Source: Streptomyces sp. NBC_01304 (lineage in GTDB: Bacteria > Actinomycetota > Actinomycetes > Streptomycetales > Streptomycetaceae). From it: a DNA stretch of 64,000 bases. Positions within the stretch are counted from its first letter, which is position 1. Every line of letters starts with the position of its first letter. The stretch is from assembly GCF_035975855.1 (NCBI RefSeq), contig NZ_CP109055.1, forward strand, positions 3,658,001 to 3,722,000. Reading direction: 5' to 3'. Below are positions 48,073-57,511 of the stretch, piece by piece. The notes under the pieces were generated by a model. The model was given only the letters and a program-made list of their open reading frames with translations, ran no database searches and was not told the DNA's origin. The position numbers and the translations under genes are program-made.

Positions 48073-51000
48073 GTGCGATTCGGCATCCTCGGTCCCCTCG
48101 ACATCCGTGACGACGACGGCAGCGCGCTCGATCCGGGCGGACAGCGGCCGCGTACGCTGCTCACCCTGCTGCTCCTGGAAGCGGGTCGCACCGTCCCGGC
48201 CGAGCGACTGCTCGACGGCCTGTACGGCGATGCGCCGCCGGCCGGTGCCGCCAATGCCCTGCAGTCCCAGATATCCCGGCTGCGCAAGCGCCTGGACGTC
48301 GCCATCGAGGCCGGTCCTGCCGGATACCGGCTCGCCGCCGACCCCGAGGACGTCGACGCGCACCGCTTCGAGAGGCTGGCCCGCGAAGGCCGGCGGACGC
48401 TCACCGCGGGGGCGCACGCCGAGGCGGCGAACGTACTGCGTGCGGCGCTCGCCCTGTGGCGGGGCCCCGCACTCCCCGACCTCGCCGGATCCCGGGCCGC
48501 TCGCTACGAGGAGCTCAGGCTCGCCGCCCACCAGGACCGCGTGGAGGCCGACCTCGCCCTCGGCGGCGGCCCCGAGCTGGTGCCCGAGCTGCGCGAGCTG
48601 ATCGCCGGGCACCCGTTGAGCGAGCGCCTGTACGGCCAGCTGATGCGGGCCCTGCGGACGGCCGGGCGGCCCGCCGACGCCCTCGCCGTCTACGAGGAGG
48701 CCCGTCGCACCCTCGCCGACGAGCTCGGCGCCGACCCGTCCCCCGAGCTGGCCGCCCTGCACCTGGAGCTGCTGCAGGGCACCTCGGACACGGCCCCGCG
48801 CGGGGTTCCCGCCCAGCTCACCCGCTTCGTGGGCCGCGCCGAGGAGCTGGCGCGGATCGCCGGGCTGCTGCGCACGGAGCGGCTCGTCACCCTCACCGGC
48901 CCCGGGGGCGCGGGCAAGACCCGGCTCGCCGTCGAGGCGGCCGGGAGGCACGCGCCGGACAAGGCACCGGTCGCCTATGTGGAGCTCGCACCCCTGGCCG
49001 ACGGTGCTCAGGTTCCGTACGCGATCCTCACCGCGCTCGGCGTGCGCGAGGGCGCCCGGCACCCCGCGGGCGATGCGCACGAGCGCCTTGTGTCCGCGCT
49101 CGAAGGGCGTGAGCTGCTCCTCGTGCTGGACAACTGCGAGCACCTCGTCGAGGAGGCGGCACTCCTCACCGGCCGTCTGCTCGGGGCCTGCCCGGGCCTG
49201 CGCGTCCTCGCCACCAGCCGGGAGGCGCTGGGCATCACCGGCGAGGCGCAGTGCCCGGTGCCGCCGCTGCCGCCGCGCACCGCCGAGCAGCTCTTCGCCG
49301 ACCGGGCGGCGGCGGTGCGCCCGGACATCGAGCTCCACGCGCGCGTGAACGGCGATGCCGGTCCCCCGGGTTCCGCTGACGGCCACGCGCGCGTGGCCGA
49401 GATCTGCGCGGCCCTCGACGGGCTCCCCCTCGCCATCGAGCTGGCCGCCGCCCGCCTGCGCACCCTCACCCTCGACGAGCTCGCGAACCGCCTCGACGAC
49501 CGCTTCCGGCTGCTCTCCCGCGGCGACCGCACCAAGGCGCCCCGGCACCGCACCCTGCGCGCGGTGGTCGAGTGGAGCTGGGAACTGCTCGACGAGGAGG
49601 AGCGGGAGCTGGCCCGGCGCTTCACCGTGTTCGCGGGCGGTGCGGACCTCGGTGCGGTCGAGGAAGTCTGCGAAGTGCCGTACCCGGACGATCTGTTGGC
49701 CTCCTTGGCCGAGAAGTCCTTCCTGGAGGTGACCGACGGCCGGTACCGCATGCTGGAGACGATCCGTGCCTTCTGTGCGCAGCAGCTCACCGAGGCGGGC
49801 GAGACGGACCGGCTGGGGGCCGCGCACGCCGCGTACTTCCTGCGCCTCGCCACCGAGGCCGAACCGTTCCTGCGCGGCCACGAGCAGCTGCACTGGCTGG
49901 CCCGCCTCGCCACCGAGCACGGCAATCTGGACGCCGCCCTGCGCCACCTCGTGGCCGCCTCCCCCGAGGACGCCCTGCGCCTGGTGGCCGCCCTGTCCTG
50001 GTACGGGCGCCTGCGCGGCGGCTACGGCGCGCTGGCCCCGCATGCCCGCGCCCTCTTCGCTGCGGTGGGCGGGGAGCCCCCGGCCGGCCTGGAGGAGGAG
50101 TTCGTGCTGTGTGTGGTGAACACCTTCACCGGTGGCGGCAGCGATCCGCGCGAGCAGGAGCGCCTCGCACGCGCGCGCCCGGTGATGGAGGCGCTGGAGT
50201 GGCCGCTGCGGCTGCCGTTCACGATGGTCCTGTGGTCGGTGGCGGCGGGGCCGCGGCACATCGACGACGCCCTGCTGAGGACCGCGCGGCACGATGGCGA
50301 CCCATGGGCGCCCGCCCTGATCGAGCTGGGGCGCGGCTTCCAGGAGTGGTTCGCGGGTCGGCCCGAGGAGTCGGAGGCGTCGTTCACCCGCGCGGTCACC
50401 GGTTTCCGTGCGGCCGGTGACCGCTGGGGCATGGCCAACTCCCTTGATCCGCTGGGTGTTTTCGCGTTCTGGCGCGGTGACAGCGAGCGGGCGCTGCGCC
50501 TTCTGGACGAGGCCCTCGTGCACGTACGGGAGCTGGAGGCACCGGAGGAAACGGCCGATCTGCTGCACCGCAAGGCCACGGTCCTGCTGCACGCGGGACG
50601 CCCGGTCGAGGCCGAATCGCACTTCACGCGCGCGTGCCGGTACGCGCGTACCGCCGGCGTGATCGACAAGGAGGCCGGCGCCCTCCGCGGTCTCGGCGAC
50701 ACGGCCCGCATGGCGGGCGACACCGCACGCGCGCGTGACCGGTACGAAGCGGCCCTGGCGACCTGCTCGGACAACTGGTTCAGCGTCGGCGAGAGCGTAC
50801 GCATCCTCATCGGCCTCGGCCGCACCGCGCTGGCCGAAGGCGCCCCGGACGAGGCCCGCGACTGGTTCGCCCAGGCCCGCACGCTGGCCGACGACGCCCC
50901 GCTCGAACTGGCCGAGGCCGCCGAGGCGTTGGCGTCCGTCGAGCCTCCGGAGCAGGCGGCCCGACTGCTCGGCGCGGCCGCCGGGCTGCGCGGCACCGAA

Positions 51001-51114
51001 CTCCTCGGCGACCTGGACGTGGCCCGCACCCGGGCGGCGGTGCGCGCGGAGCTCTCCCCGGCGGCGTACAAGACGGCCTTTGAACTGGGGAGAACGGCCG
51101 CAACCATCAATTGA
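48073..51114 (+). CDS. SARP/AfsR-family transcriptional regulator with NB-ARC and TPR domains
   Basis: 1013 residues from GTG 48073, with no ribosome binding site and a -10-like box seven bases upstream, so probably leaderless. Residues ~1-90 form an OmpR-type winged helix (VRFGILGPLDIRDDDGSALD ... GAANALQSQISRLRKRLD), ~95-240 the BTAD (AHRFERLAREGR ... ALAVYEEARRTLADELG), ~270 onward the NB-ARC-type ATPase with P-loop 'LTGPGGAGKTRLAVEA' and 'LLLVLDNCEHLVEEA', and TPR-like helices fill the C-terminal third. SARPs activate biosynthetic genes by binding direct repeats; such repeats precede the next gene. Four copies of CACGCGCGCGTG lie inside. Confidence 0.9.
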   Translation: MRFGILGPLDIRDDDGSALDPGGQRPRTLLTLLLLEAGRTVPAERLLDGLYGDAPPAGAANALQSQISRLRKRLDVAIEAGPAGYRLAADPEDVDAHRFERLAREGRRTLTAGAHAEAANVLRAALALWRGPALPDLAGSRAARYEELRLAAHQDRVEADLALGGGPELVPELRELIAGHPLSERLYGQLMRALRTAGRPADALAVYEEARRTLADELGADPSPELAALHLELLQGTSDTAPRGVPAQLTRFVGRAEELARIAGLLRTERLVTLTGPGGAGKTRLAVEAAGRHAPDKAPVAYVELAPLADGAQVPYAILTALGVREGARHPAGDAHERLVSALEGRELLLVLDNCEHLVEEAALLTGRLLGACPGLRVLATSREALGITGEAQCPVPPLPPRTAEQLFADRAAAVRPDIELHARVNGDAGPPGSADGHARVAEICAALDGLPLAIELAAARLRTLTLDELANRLDDRFRLLSRGDRTKAPRHRTLRAVVEWSWELLDEEERELARRFTVFAGGADLGAVEEVCEVPYPDDLLASLAEKSFLEVTDGRYRMLETIRAFCAQQLTEAGETDRLGAAHAAYFLRLATEAEPFLRGHEQLHWLARLATEHGNLDAALRHLVAASPEDALRLVAALSWYGRLRGGYGALAPHARALFAAVGGEPPAGLEEEFVLCVVNTFTGGGSDPREQERLARARPVMEALEWPLRLPFTMVLWSVAAGPRHIDDALLRTARHDGDPWAPALIELGRGFQEWFAGRPEESEASFTRAVTGFRAAGDRWGMANSLDPLGVFAFWRGDSERALRLLDEALVHVRELEAPEETADLLHRKATVLLHAGRPVEAESHFTRACRYARTAGVIDKEAGALRGLGDTARMAGDTARARDRYEAALATCSDNWFSVGESVRILIGLGRTALAEGAPDEARDWFAQARTLADDAPLELAEAAEALASVEPPEQAARLLGAAAGLRGTELLGDLDVARTRAAVRAELSPAAYKTAFELGRTAATIN

Positions 51115-51176
51115 GAAACCGCGACGGCGAGCAACCAGGTCCGCGAGAGCGGCGGCGGTTTAGCCGCAAAGAGGTG

Positions 51177-51215
51177 TCAGCGGCCGTCAGCGAGCGGTAA
51201 GCCGGCGGTCAGCGC
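51177..51215 (+). promoter_or_regulatory. Candidate SARP-binding direct repeats ahead of monooxygenase
   Basis: Heptamers GTCAGCG (51187), GTAAGCC (51198) and GTCAGCG (51209) repeat with exact 11-base spacing; another GTCAGCG lies at 51177. The last ends seven bases before GAAGCT (51223-51228), itself seven bases before ATG 51236. Known SARP sites are 11-bp-spaced heptamers ending ~8 bp from the -10. Confidence 0.65.
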
Positions 51216-51235
51216 CCGGCCCGAAGCTCATCCAC

Positions 51236-52450
51236 ATGACGAACACAGCGCACGCCCAAGGCCCCCTCGCCCACCTCACCGTCCTGGTCTCCGGCGCCAG
51301 CATCGCCGGCCCCGCCCTCGCCCTCAACCTCGCCAGGTACGGCGCCGAGGTCACCGTCGTCGAAAGGACGCCCGCCCTGCGCGAGGGCGGGTTCGCGGTC
51401 GACTTCCGGGGTCACATCCACCGCAAGGTGCTCACCGAGATGGGCATCTGGGACGAGATCCACCGGCGGCAGACCCACATGGGCCGGCAGAGCGTCGTCG
51501 ACGCCGACGGCACCGAACAGGTCGATCTGCCGGCCGCGTTGATGAGCGGCGACGTGGAGATCTTCCGCGGCGAACTGTCCAAGATCATGTACGAGCGCAC
51601 CAAGGACGAGGTCGAGTACGTCTTCGGCGACTCCATCGCCACGCTCACGGAGGACGCCGAGGGCATCGACGTCACCTTCGAGGTGGGCGCCCCGCGCCGC
51701 TTCGACCTCGTGGTGGCCGCCGACGGACTGCACTCGAACACCCGGCGCCTCGTCTTCGGAGAGGAGTCCCAGTACCTGCGTTTCCTGCACCACTACGTGG
51801 CGGGCTTCAGCGTGCCCAACCACCTCGGCCTGAACCGCACGGGCCTCATCCACAGCGACCCCGGGCGCGCGGTGGCCGTGTCCAACTACGACGGGGACCC
51901 CGACCGCGGCGGCGCCCTGCTCGTGTTCACCTCGGAGCAACTGACGTACGACCGGCGGGACATCGAGCAGCAGAAGCGGATCCTCGCCGACCGGTTCGCC
52001 GGGATGGGCTGGGAGGCACCCGCGGTCCTGAAGGCGCTGGAGGACGCCGACGACCTGTACTTCGACGCGATCGCGCAGATCCACGTGGACCGGCTCACCA
52101 AGGGCCGGGTGGCGCTGCTCGGCGATGCCGGGTACGGCGCCACGATGGGCGGCATGGGCACGGGCGTCGCCATCGTCGGAGGCTATGTGCTCGCCGGCGA
52201 GCTGGCCCTCGCACACGGCGACCACCGCACCGCGTTCGCCGCGTACGAGGCGCGGGTCCGGGACTTCGCCAAGGGCTGCCAGAAGATCTCGGGCAACGCC
52301 GGGCCGTTCTTCGCCCCGCCGACCGAGAAGAAGATCCGCAGCCGCAACCGGGCGTACCGGATCCTCAGCTCGCGCTATCTGGCGGCCTTCTTCAAGCGGC
52401 TCACCGAGAAAGCGGCGACGGGCATCAAGCTCGGGGACTATCCCGCCTGA
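51236..52450 (+). CDS. FAD-dependent monooxygenase (aromatic hydroxylase type)
   Basis: 404 residues from ATG 51236. FAD-binding N-terminus '[20 protein letters not shown]' followed by '[20 protein letters not shown]', the second site '[19 protein letters not shown]', and '[20 protein letters not shown]' (GD motif). This is the PHBH/TetX-like group that hydroxylates aromatic or polyketide-type compounds using NAD(P)H and O2. No Shine-Dalgarno is visible, and a -10-like box lies seven bases upstream. It sits right after the SARP gene and is probably its target. Its 3' end overlaps thiD by 26 bases, convergently. Confidence 0.9.
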   Translation: MTNTAHAQGPLAHLTVLVSGASIAGPALALNLARYGAEVTVVERTPALREGGFAVDFRGHIHRKVLTEMGIWDEIHRRQTHMGRQSVVDADGTEQVDLPAALMSGDVEIFRGELSKIMYERTKDEVEYVFGDSIATLTEDAEGIDVTFEVGAPRRFDLVVAADGLHSNTRRLVFGEESQYLRFLHHYVAGFSVPNHLGLNRTGLIHSDPGRAVAVSNYDGDPDRGGALLVFTSEQLTYDRRDIEQQKRILADRFAGMGWEAPAVLKALEDADDLYFDAIAQIHVDRLTKGRVALLGDAGYGATMGGMGTGVAIVGGYVLAGELALAHGDHRTAFAAYEARVRDFAKGCQKISGNAGPFFAPPTEKKIRSRNRAYRILSSRYLAAFFKRLTEKAATGIKLGDYPA

Positions 52451-53288
52451 AGGCCCAGCCGTGATCCACCGGCCCGATCCCGCCCCCGAGCGCGAACCCG
52501 GCGGCGACGGCCCCGGTGACGTACGCCTTCGCCTCGCGCACCGCCTCCGGCACCGCAAGCCCCTTGGCGAGGCCGGAGGCGATCGCGCTTGCCAGCGTGC
52601 AGCCGGTGCCGTGGGTGTGCCGGTTGTCGTGGCGCGGGGCGCGCAGCCAGTGCTCCTCGGAGCCGTCGGTGAGGAAGTCGACCGCCTGGTTCCCGCCCAC
52701 CCGCCCTGGCTCGCCCTCCAGGTGTCCGCCCTTGATGAGCGCCCACCGGGGCCCGTACGCGAGCACCGCGGCCGCCGCCCGCCGCATGTCGGACTCCGAC
52801 TCGACGCGCAGGCCGGTCAGTTGGGTGACCTCGTCGAGATTGGGCGTCGCGACGGTGGCCACCGGGAGCAGCTTCGTACGTACGGAATCGAGCGCGGAAG
52901 CGGCGAGCAGCGAGTCGCCGTGCTTCGAGATCCCGACCGGATCCACCACGGCGGGCGCCTCGGTCCCGGCCAGCAACTCCGCGACGGCCTCGACCAGTTC
53001 GGCCGAGGCCAGCATTCCGGTCTTCACGGCCTGTATGCCGATGTCGTCGACGACGCTGCGGTACTGGGCCCGCACGGCCTCCACGGGAAGCTCCCAAGCG
53101 CCTTGCACACCGAGGGAGTTCTGCGCGGTGACCGCCGTGATCACGCTCATGCCGTGCACACCGAGTGCCAGCATCGTCTTGAGGTCGGCCTGGATCCCGG
53201 CCCCGCCGCCCGAGTCAGAGCCGGCGACGGTGAGCACCAGCGGGGGCGCCTGACGCGCGGATGCCGGCGGGGATATCGGGGCCGTCAC
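52425..53288 (-). CDS. thiD: Hydroxymethylpyrimidine/phosphomethylpyrimidine kinase
   Basis: 287 residues from GTG 53288, overlapping the thiL stop (GTGA). Ribokinase-type features: '[20 protein letters not shown]', '[13 protein letters not shown]', '[11 protein letters not shown]' and '[20 protein letters not shown]' (catalytic Asp region and anion hole). It phosphorylates HMP and HMP-P for thiamine synthesis. The final ~10 residues overlap the end of the monooxygenase gene. Confidence 0.95.
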   Translation of the reverse strand: MTAPISPPASARQAPPLVLTVAGSDSGGGAGIQADLKTMLALGVHGMSVITAVTAQNSLGVQGAWELPVEAVRAQYRSVVDDIGIQAVKTGMLASAELVEAVAELLAGTEAPAVVDPVGISKHGDSLLAASALDSVRTKLLPVATVATPNLDEVTQLTGLRVESESDMRRAAAAVLAYGPRWALIKGGHLEGEPGRVGGNQAVDFLTDGSEEHWLRAPRHDNRHTHGTGCTLASAIASGLAKGLAVPEAVREAKAYVTGAVAAGFALGGGIGPVDHGWAFRRDSPRA

Positions 53289-54253
53289 GACTCGATGTCC
53301 CCGCCGAAGTGGTCCCAGCCACCCTTGTTCGTCCAGGGCGCCCCGTCCACGGTGACCTGCGGCAACGCGGACGGGTTGAGCACCTCGCCGATGATCTTCC
53401 AGCGGGCCGGCAGCTTCACGTCCGGCGGGAAGGTCGCCACGATCGCGTGGTCCTCTCCCCCGCTGAGCACCCACTGCAGCGGGTCGACACCGACGGCCTG
53501 CCCGATGTCGTTCATCTGCGAAGGCACGTCGATGGAACCGGACTTGACGTCGATCCGCACCTTGCTGGCCTCGGCGATGTGCCCGAGGTCGGCGATCAGT
53601 CCGTCGCTCACATCGGCCATGGCGGTCGCGCCGAGCCCGGCCGCCGCGGGGCCCGCGTGGTACGGCGGCTCCGGGCGGCGGTGCGCCTCGACGAAGGCGC
53701 GCGGCGAGCGGAAGCCGCGCGAGAGCACGGCGTGCCCGGCCGCGGACCAGCCCAACCAGCCGGTGTACGCGACCACATCGCCGGGCTGCGCGCCCGCGCG
53801 GGTCACCGGCTCGTGGTTGCGGAGGTCGCCGAGCGCCGTGATGGACACGGTGATGGTGTCGCCGCGTACGACGTCCCCGCCGACCACGGCCGCGCCCGCG
53901 ACCTGGCACTCGTCGCGCAGGCCGTCCATCAGCTCGGTCGCCCAGGTCACCGGCAGTTCGGCGGGGACGACCAGGCCGAGCAGGAGCGCGGTCGGCACGG
54001 CGCCCATCGCGGCGATGTCCGCGAGGTTCTGCGCGGCCGCCTTGCGCCCGACGTCGTACGCCGTGGACCAGTCGCGGCGGAAGTGCCGCCCTTCCAGGAG
54101 GATGTCCGTGCTGACCACGACCCTGCGGTCGGGCGCGGCCACGACCGCGGCGTCGTCGCCGGGGCCGAGCCGCACCGCCGGAGTGGTGGTGAGCCGCGAG
54201 GTGAGCTCCCTGATGAGCCCGAACTCCCCCAGCTCGCCGACGGTGCCCTTCAT
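53285..54253 (-). CDS. thiL: Thiamine-monophosphate kinase
   Basis: 322 residues from ATG 54253 (AAGGGG eight bases upstream). PurM-like fold motifs: '[16 protein letters not shown]', '[12 protein letters not shown]', '[17 protein letters not shown]', '[20 protein letters not shown]' and '[14 protein letters not shown]'. It makes thiamine diphosphate from the monophosphate. Coupled to thiD. Confidence 0.96.
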   Translation of the reverse strand: MKGTVGELGEFGLIRELTSRLTTTPAVRLGPGDDAAVVAAPDRRVVVSTDILLEGRHFRRDWSTAYDVGRKAAAQNLADIAAMGAVPTALLLGLVVPAELPVTWATELMDGLRDECQVAGAAVVGGDVVRGDTITVSITALGDLRNHEPVTRAGAQPGDVVAYTGWLGWSAAGHAVLSRGFRSPRAFVEAHRRPEPPYHAGPAAAGLGATAMADVSDGLIADLGHIAEASKVRIDVKSGSIDVPSQMNDIGQAVGVDPLQWVLSGGEDHAIVATFPPDVKLPARWKIIGEVLNPSALPQVTVDGAPWTNKGGWDHFGGDIES

Positions 54254-54489
54254 CCGATTACCCCTTCTGCCCCACTGCGCTTGCGGTCGCGGGCCTTTTC
54301 GGCCACGGGTACCGTCAATGAATACGTCAACTTCGCATGGTCGTGCTGCCGTACAGCTGCCGTGCCGTGGCGGGCTCCACCACCGTCTTGGCGCCACCGG
54401 CTCCGCGGGTCTCCCCGCGATGTGCGGCGACGCGATACCGTGGCGTCCCTTCTCCCCCACATGATCCTCGTGGCCGCCCTGGAGGTTCC

Positions 54490-54723
54490 GTGGTACAGGC
54501 TTACATCCTGATTCAGACCGAGGTTGGCAAGGCGTCGACAGTCGCCGAGCTCATCGGCAAGATCCCAGGAGTGATACAGGCCGAGGACGTCACCGGTCCC
54601 TACGACGTCATCGTGCGCGCCCAGGCCGAGACGGTCGACGAACTCGGCCGCATGGTGGTTGCCAGAGTCCAGCAAGTGGACGGCATCACGCGAACCCTGA
54701 CCTGCCCGGTCGTGCACCTGTAG
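54490..54723 (+). CDS. Stand-alone Lrp/AsnC ligand-binding (RAM) domain protein
   Basis: 77 residues from GTG 54490, GGAGG five bases upstream. The whole protein is one RAM domain (VVQAYILIQTEVGKASTVAE ... PYDVIVRAQAETVDELGRMV), lacking the DNA-binding helix-turn-helix. Such stand-alone domains bind amino acids and oligomerise in homologues, possibly modulating full-length Lrp proteins. Divergent from thiL, 14-20 bases before the lipoprotein gene. Confidence 0.9.
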   Translation: MVQAYILIQTEVGKASTVAELIGKIPGVIQAEDVTGPYDVIVRAQAETVDELGRMVVARVQQVDGITRTLTCPVVHL

Positions 54724-54743
54724 CCCCCGTCTACGCTTTGCCG

Positions 54744-55229
54744 GTGAACTCGATACGTCGCCGGCTCGTCTGTCTGCCCGTCCTCGGCCTGCTCATGGCG
54801 ACCGTGGGCTGTTCTTCGACGGACGACACCGCGACGGTCGTGGTTCCCTCCCCCGACGCGTACACCGCGAAGCTGTGCCGGAAGCTGCACCAGCAGCTGC
54901 CGGACGAGCTCGACGGTCTCGAACGCACCGATCCCGAGCCGCGCTCCGAGCTGACCGCGGGATGGGGAAGCTCGGCGATCATACTGCGCTGCGGTGTCCC
55001 CAAGCCCGCCAAGATGGGCGACCTGACGGCCCCGACCACCGAGGTCGACGGTCTGGGCTGGCTGATCGAGGAGCCCGGGGACGGTTCGTACCGATTCACG
55101 AGCGCGCTGCGCGAGGCGTACGTCGAGGTCACCATCGGCTCGGACCACAAGAAGCAGAGCGGCGCGGCCTCGCTCGTCGTCCTCGGGCGGGAGATCAAGA
55201 AGGCGATCCCCAAAGGGATCGCCAACTAG
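54744..55229 (+). CDS. DUF3515 lipoprotein
   Basis: 161 residues from GTG 54744 (TTG 54738 is an alternative). A basic start and hydrophobic stretch lead to a lipobox 'LLMATVGCSS', so Cys is probably lipidated after signal peptidase II cleavage. Three more cysteines are not numerous enough to define a fold. 'TACGCT' ends six bases before the GTG, hinting at a leaderless message. Conserved in actinobacteria next to ddlA; function unknown. Confidence 0.85.
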   Translation: MNSIRRRLVCLPVLGLLMATVGCSSTDDTATVVVPSPDAYTAKLCRKLHQQLPDELDGLERTDPEPRSELTAGWGSSAIILRCGVPKPAKMGDLTAPTTEVDGLGWLIEEPGDGSYRFTSALREAYVEVTIGSDHKKQSGAASLVVLGREIKKAIPKGIAN

Positions 55230-55256
55230 ATCTGCTGGATCTGCGGGGGCTCAGAA

Positions 55257-56429
55257 TCAGCGCAGCCCGGTCGGTCGGTTCAGCGCCGCCTGCACCAGGC
55301 GGTCCACCAGCTCCGCGTAGCCGACGCCGCTGGCCTCCCACATCTTCGGGTACATCGAGATCGGGGTGAAGCCCGGCATCGTATTGATCTCGTTGATCAC
55401 GAACTCCCCGTCCTCGGTGAGGAAGAAGTCCGCGCGTACGAGACCCTCGCAGGCGGCGGCCTCGAAGGCGGCCACCGCGAGCCGCTGCACCTCGGCGGTC
55501 TCCTCCGGCGTCAGCGGGGCGGGCACCAGACCGGGCGTCGAGTCGATGTACTTCGCCTCGAAGTCGTAGTACGCGTGCGACTGCACCGGCGGGATCTCGG
55601 CGGGCACGCTCGCCCGCGGCCCGTCCTCGAACTCCAGGACGCCGCACTCGATCTCACGGCCCTTGAGCAGCGCCTCGACCAGGATCTTCGGGTCGTGCCG
55701 CTGGGCCTCCTCGATCGCCTCGTCCAGGCCCTCGAAGGAGTCGACCTTGGTGATGCCGATCGAGGAGCCGGCCCGGGCGGGCTTCACGAAGAGCGGCCAG
55801 CCGTGCTCACCGGCGAAGTCCACGATCTTCTTGCGGGCGGCGTTCTGGTCGGCGGCCCACTCGCGGGGGCGAATCACCACGTACGGACCGACGGGCAGCC
55901 CGAAGGAGGTGAACACCCGCTTCATGTACTCCTTGTCCTGGCCGACGGCCGAGGCGAGCACACCGGAGCCGACGTACGGCGTCCCGGACAGCTCGAGGAG
56001 CCCCTGCAGGGTGCCGTCCTCGCCGTACGGACCGTGCAGCACCGGGAAGACCACGTCGACCTCGCCGAGGGCCTTGGGCACGGAGCCCGGCTCGGCGTAC
56101 ACGACCTCGCGGTTGGCCGGGTCGAGGGGCATCACGACGCCGCCGTCAGCGGATTCGGCGAGCTGCTCGACGTTCGGCACCTGCCGCTCGGTGATCGCCA
56201 TCCGGTCGGGCTCGTCGGCGGTCAGCGCCCAACGGCCGTCGGTGGTGATGCCGATGGGCAGGACGTCGTACTTGGACCGGTCGATGGCGCGAAGGACGGC
56301 GCCGGCCGTGACGACCGAGATGCCGTGCTCGGAGCTGCGGCCGCCGAAGACGACGGCGACGCGCGGCTTGCGGGACTCCCCTCCGGGCTGGGAGGGGACC
56401 GGGCTCTGGGAGGGGTTCTCGCTGCTCAT
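55257..56429 (-). CDS. ddlA: D-alanine--D-alanine ligase
   Basis: 390 residues from ATG 56429. ATP-grasp ligase with 'RVAVVFGGRSSEHGISVVTA', 'VFPVLHGPYGEDGTLQGLLE', 'FVKPARAGSSIGITKV', omega-loop 'YYDFEAKYIDS' and 'FVINEINTMPGFTPISMYP'. The tyrosine of EAKY, the residue that distinguishes D-Ala from D-Lac ligases, is kept, so D-Ala-D-Ala is the expected product. Convergent with the lipoprotein gene; 71 bases downstream of gpsA. Confidence 0.96.
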   Translation of the reverse strand: MSSENPSQSPVPSQPGGESRKPRVAVVFGGRSSEHGISVVTAGAVLRAIDRSKYDVLPIGITTDGRWALTADEPDRMAITERQVPNVEQLAESADGGVVMPLDPANREVVYAEPGSVPKALGEVDVVFPVLHGPYGEDGTLQGLLELSGTPYVGSGVLASAVGQDKEYMKRVFTSFGLPVGPYVVIRPREWAADQNAARKKIVDFAGEHGWPLFVKPARAGSSIGITKVDSFEGLDEAIEEAQRHDPKILVEALLKGREIECGVLEFEDGPRASVPAEIPPVQSHAYYDFEAKYIDSTPGLVPAPLTPEETAEVQRLAVAAFEAAACEGLVRADFFLTEDGEFVINEINTMPGFTPISMYPKMWEASGVGYAELVDRLVQAALNRPTGLR

Positions 56430-56500
56430 ATCGCGTTGAGGGTACCTGTTGGTACGTGCCGAGTCAGGCCCCGCCTTGCCCATGTGCCGTGCCCCGTGAC

Positions 56501-57511
56501 TCAGCGCCGCTCGGGCTTGGCGCTGCGCGACATCAGCTCCTTGACCGCGACGACCGGCGGCTTGCCCTCGTGCACGATGGCCACCACGGTCTCGGTGATG
56601 GGCATGTCGACGCCGTGCCTGCGGGCCAGATCCAGCACGGACTCACAGGACTTGACGCCCTCTGCGGTCTGCTTGGTGACCGCGATGGTCTCCTGCAGCG
56701 TCATGCCCTTGCCCAGGTTCGTGCCGAAGGTGTGGTTGCGCGACAGCGGCGAGGAACAGGTCGCCACCAGGTCGCCCAGGCCCGCGAGTCCGGAGAAGGT
56801 CAGCGGGTCCGCGCCCATGGCGAAGCCGAGCCGGGTGGTCTCGGCGAGGCCGCGGGTGATGAGCGAGCCCTTGGTGTTGTCGCCGAGGCCCATGCCGTCC
56901 GCGATGCCGACGGCGAGACCGATCACGTTCTTGACCGCGCCGCCGAGTTCACAGCCGACCACGTCGGTGTTGGTGTACGGGCGGAAGTACGGGGTGTGAC
57001 AGGCGGCCTGGAGCCGCTGGGCCACGGCCTCGTCGCGGCAGGCGACGACGGCGGCGGCCGGCATCCGGGCGGCGATCTCGCGCGCCAGGTTGGGCCCGGT
57101 GACCACGGCGATGCGGTCGGCGGGAACCTTGGTCACGTCCTCGATGACCTCGCTCATCCGCATCGCGGAGCCGAGCTCGACGCCCTTCATCAAGGAGACG
57201 AGCACGGTGTCGGGAGCAAGCAGCGGCGCCCACTCGGCGAGGTTGGCGCGCAGCGTCTGCGAAGGCACGGCGAGCACGGTGAACTGTGCGCCGGCCGCGG
57301 CCTCGGCGGCATCGGTGGTCGCCCGGATCCCCTCGGGAAGCTCAACTCCCGGCAGGTAGTCCGGGTTGGTGTGCGTGGAGTTGATGGCGTCGGCGAGTTC
57401 CGCGCGGCGGCCCCACAGGGTCACGTCGCAGCCCGCGTCGGCGAGCACCATGCCGAAGGCCGTGCCCCAGGAGCCCGTACCGAAGACGGCTGCCTTCACC
57501 GGCCGAGTCAC
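56501..57511 (-). CDS. gpsA: Glycerol-3-phosphate dehydrogenase [NAD(P)+]
   Basis: 336 residues. NAD-binding 'AAVFGTGSWGTAFGMVLADA', 'GPNLAREIA', 'ELGGAVKNVIGLAVGIADG' (catalytic Lys) and 'GLAGLGDLVATCSS'. It reduces dihydroxyacetone phosphate to glycerol-3-phosphate for phospholipids. Its ATG overlaps the stop of the acyltransferase gene (ATGA), so the two consecutive enzymes of the pathway are coupled. Confidence 0.96.
   Translation of the reverse strand: MTRPVKAAVFGTGSWGTAFGMVLADAGCDVTLWGRRAELADAINSTHTNPDYLPGVELPEGIRATTDAAEAAAGAQFTVLAVPSQTLRANLAEWAPLLAPDTVLVSLMKGVELGSAMRMSEVIEDVTKVPADRIAVVTGPNLAREIAARMPAAAVVACRDEAVAQRLQAACHTPYFRPYTNTDVVGCELGGAVKNVIGLAVGIADGMGLGDNTKGSLITRGLAETTRLGFAMGADPLTFSGLAGLGDLVATCSSPLSRNHTFGTNLGKGMTLQETIAVTKQTAEGVKSCESVLDLARRHGVDMPITETVVAIVHEGKPPVVAVKELMSRSAKPERR

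Noticed and set aside
47947..50622. 891-codon minus-strand frame opposite the SARP gene
   Set aside because: Gln/Gly/Arg-rich antisense; the SARP frame has wHTH, BTAD and P-loop motifs.
55257..56429. D-Ala-D-Lac ligase linked to glycopeptide resistance
   Set aside because: The EAKY tyrosine diagnostic for D-Ala is retained and no vanH/vanX partner is nearby.
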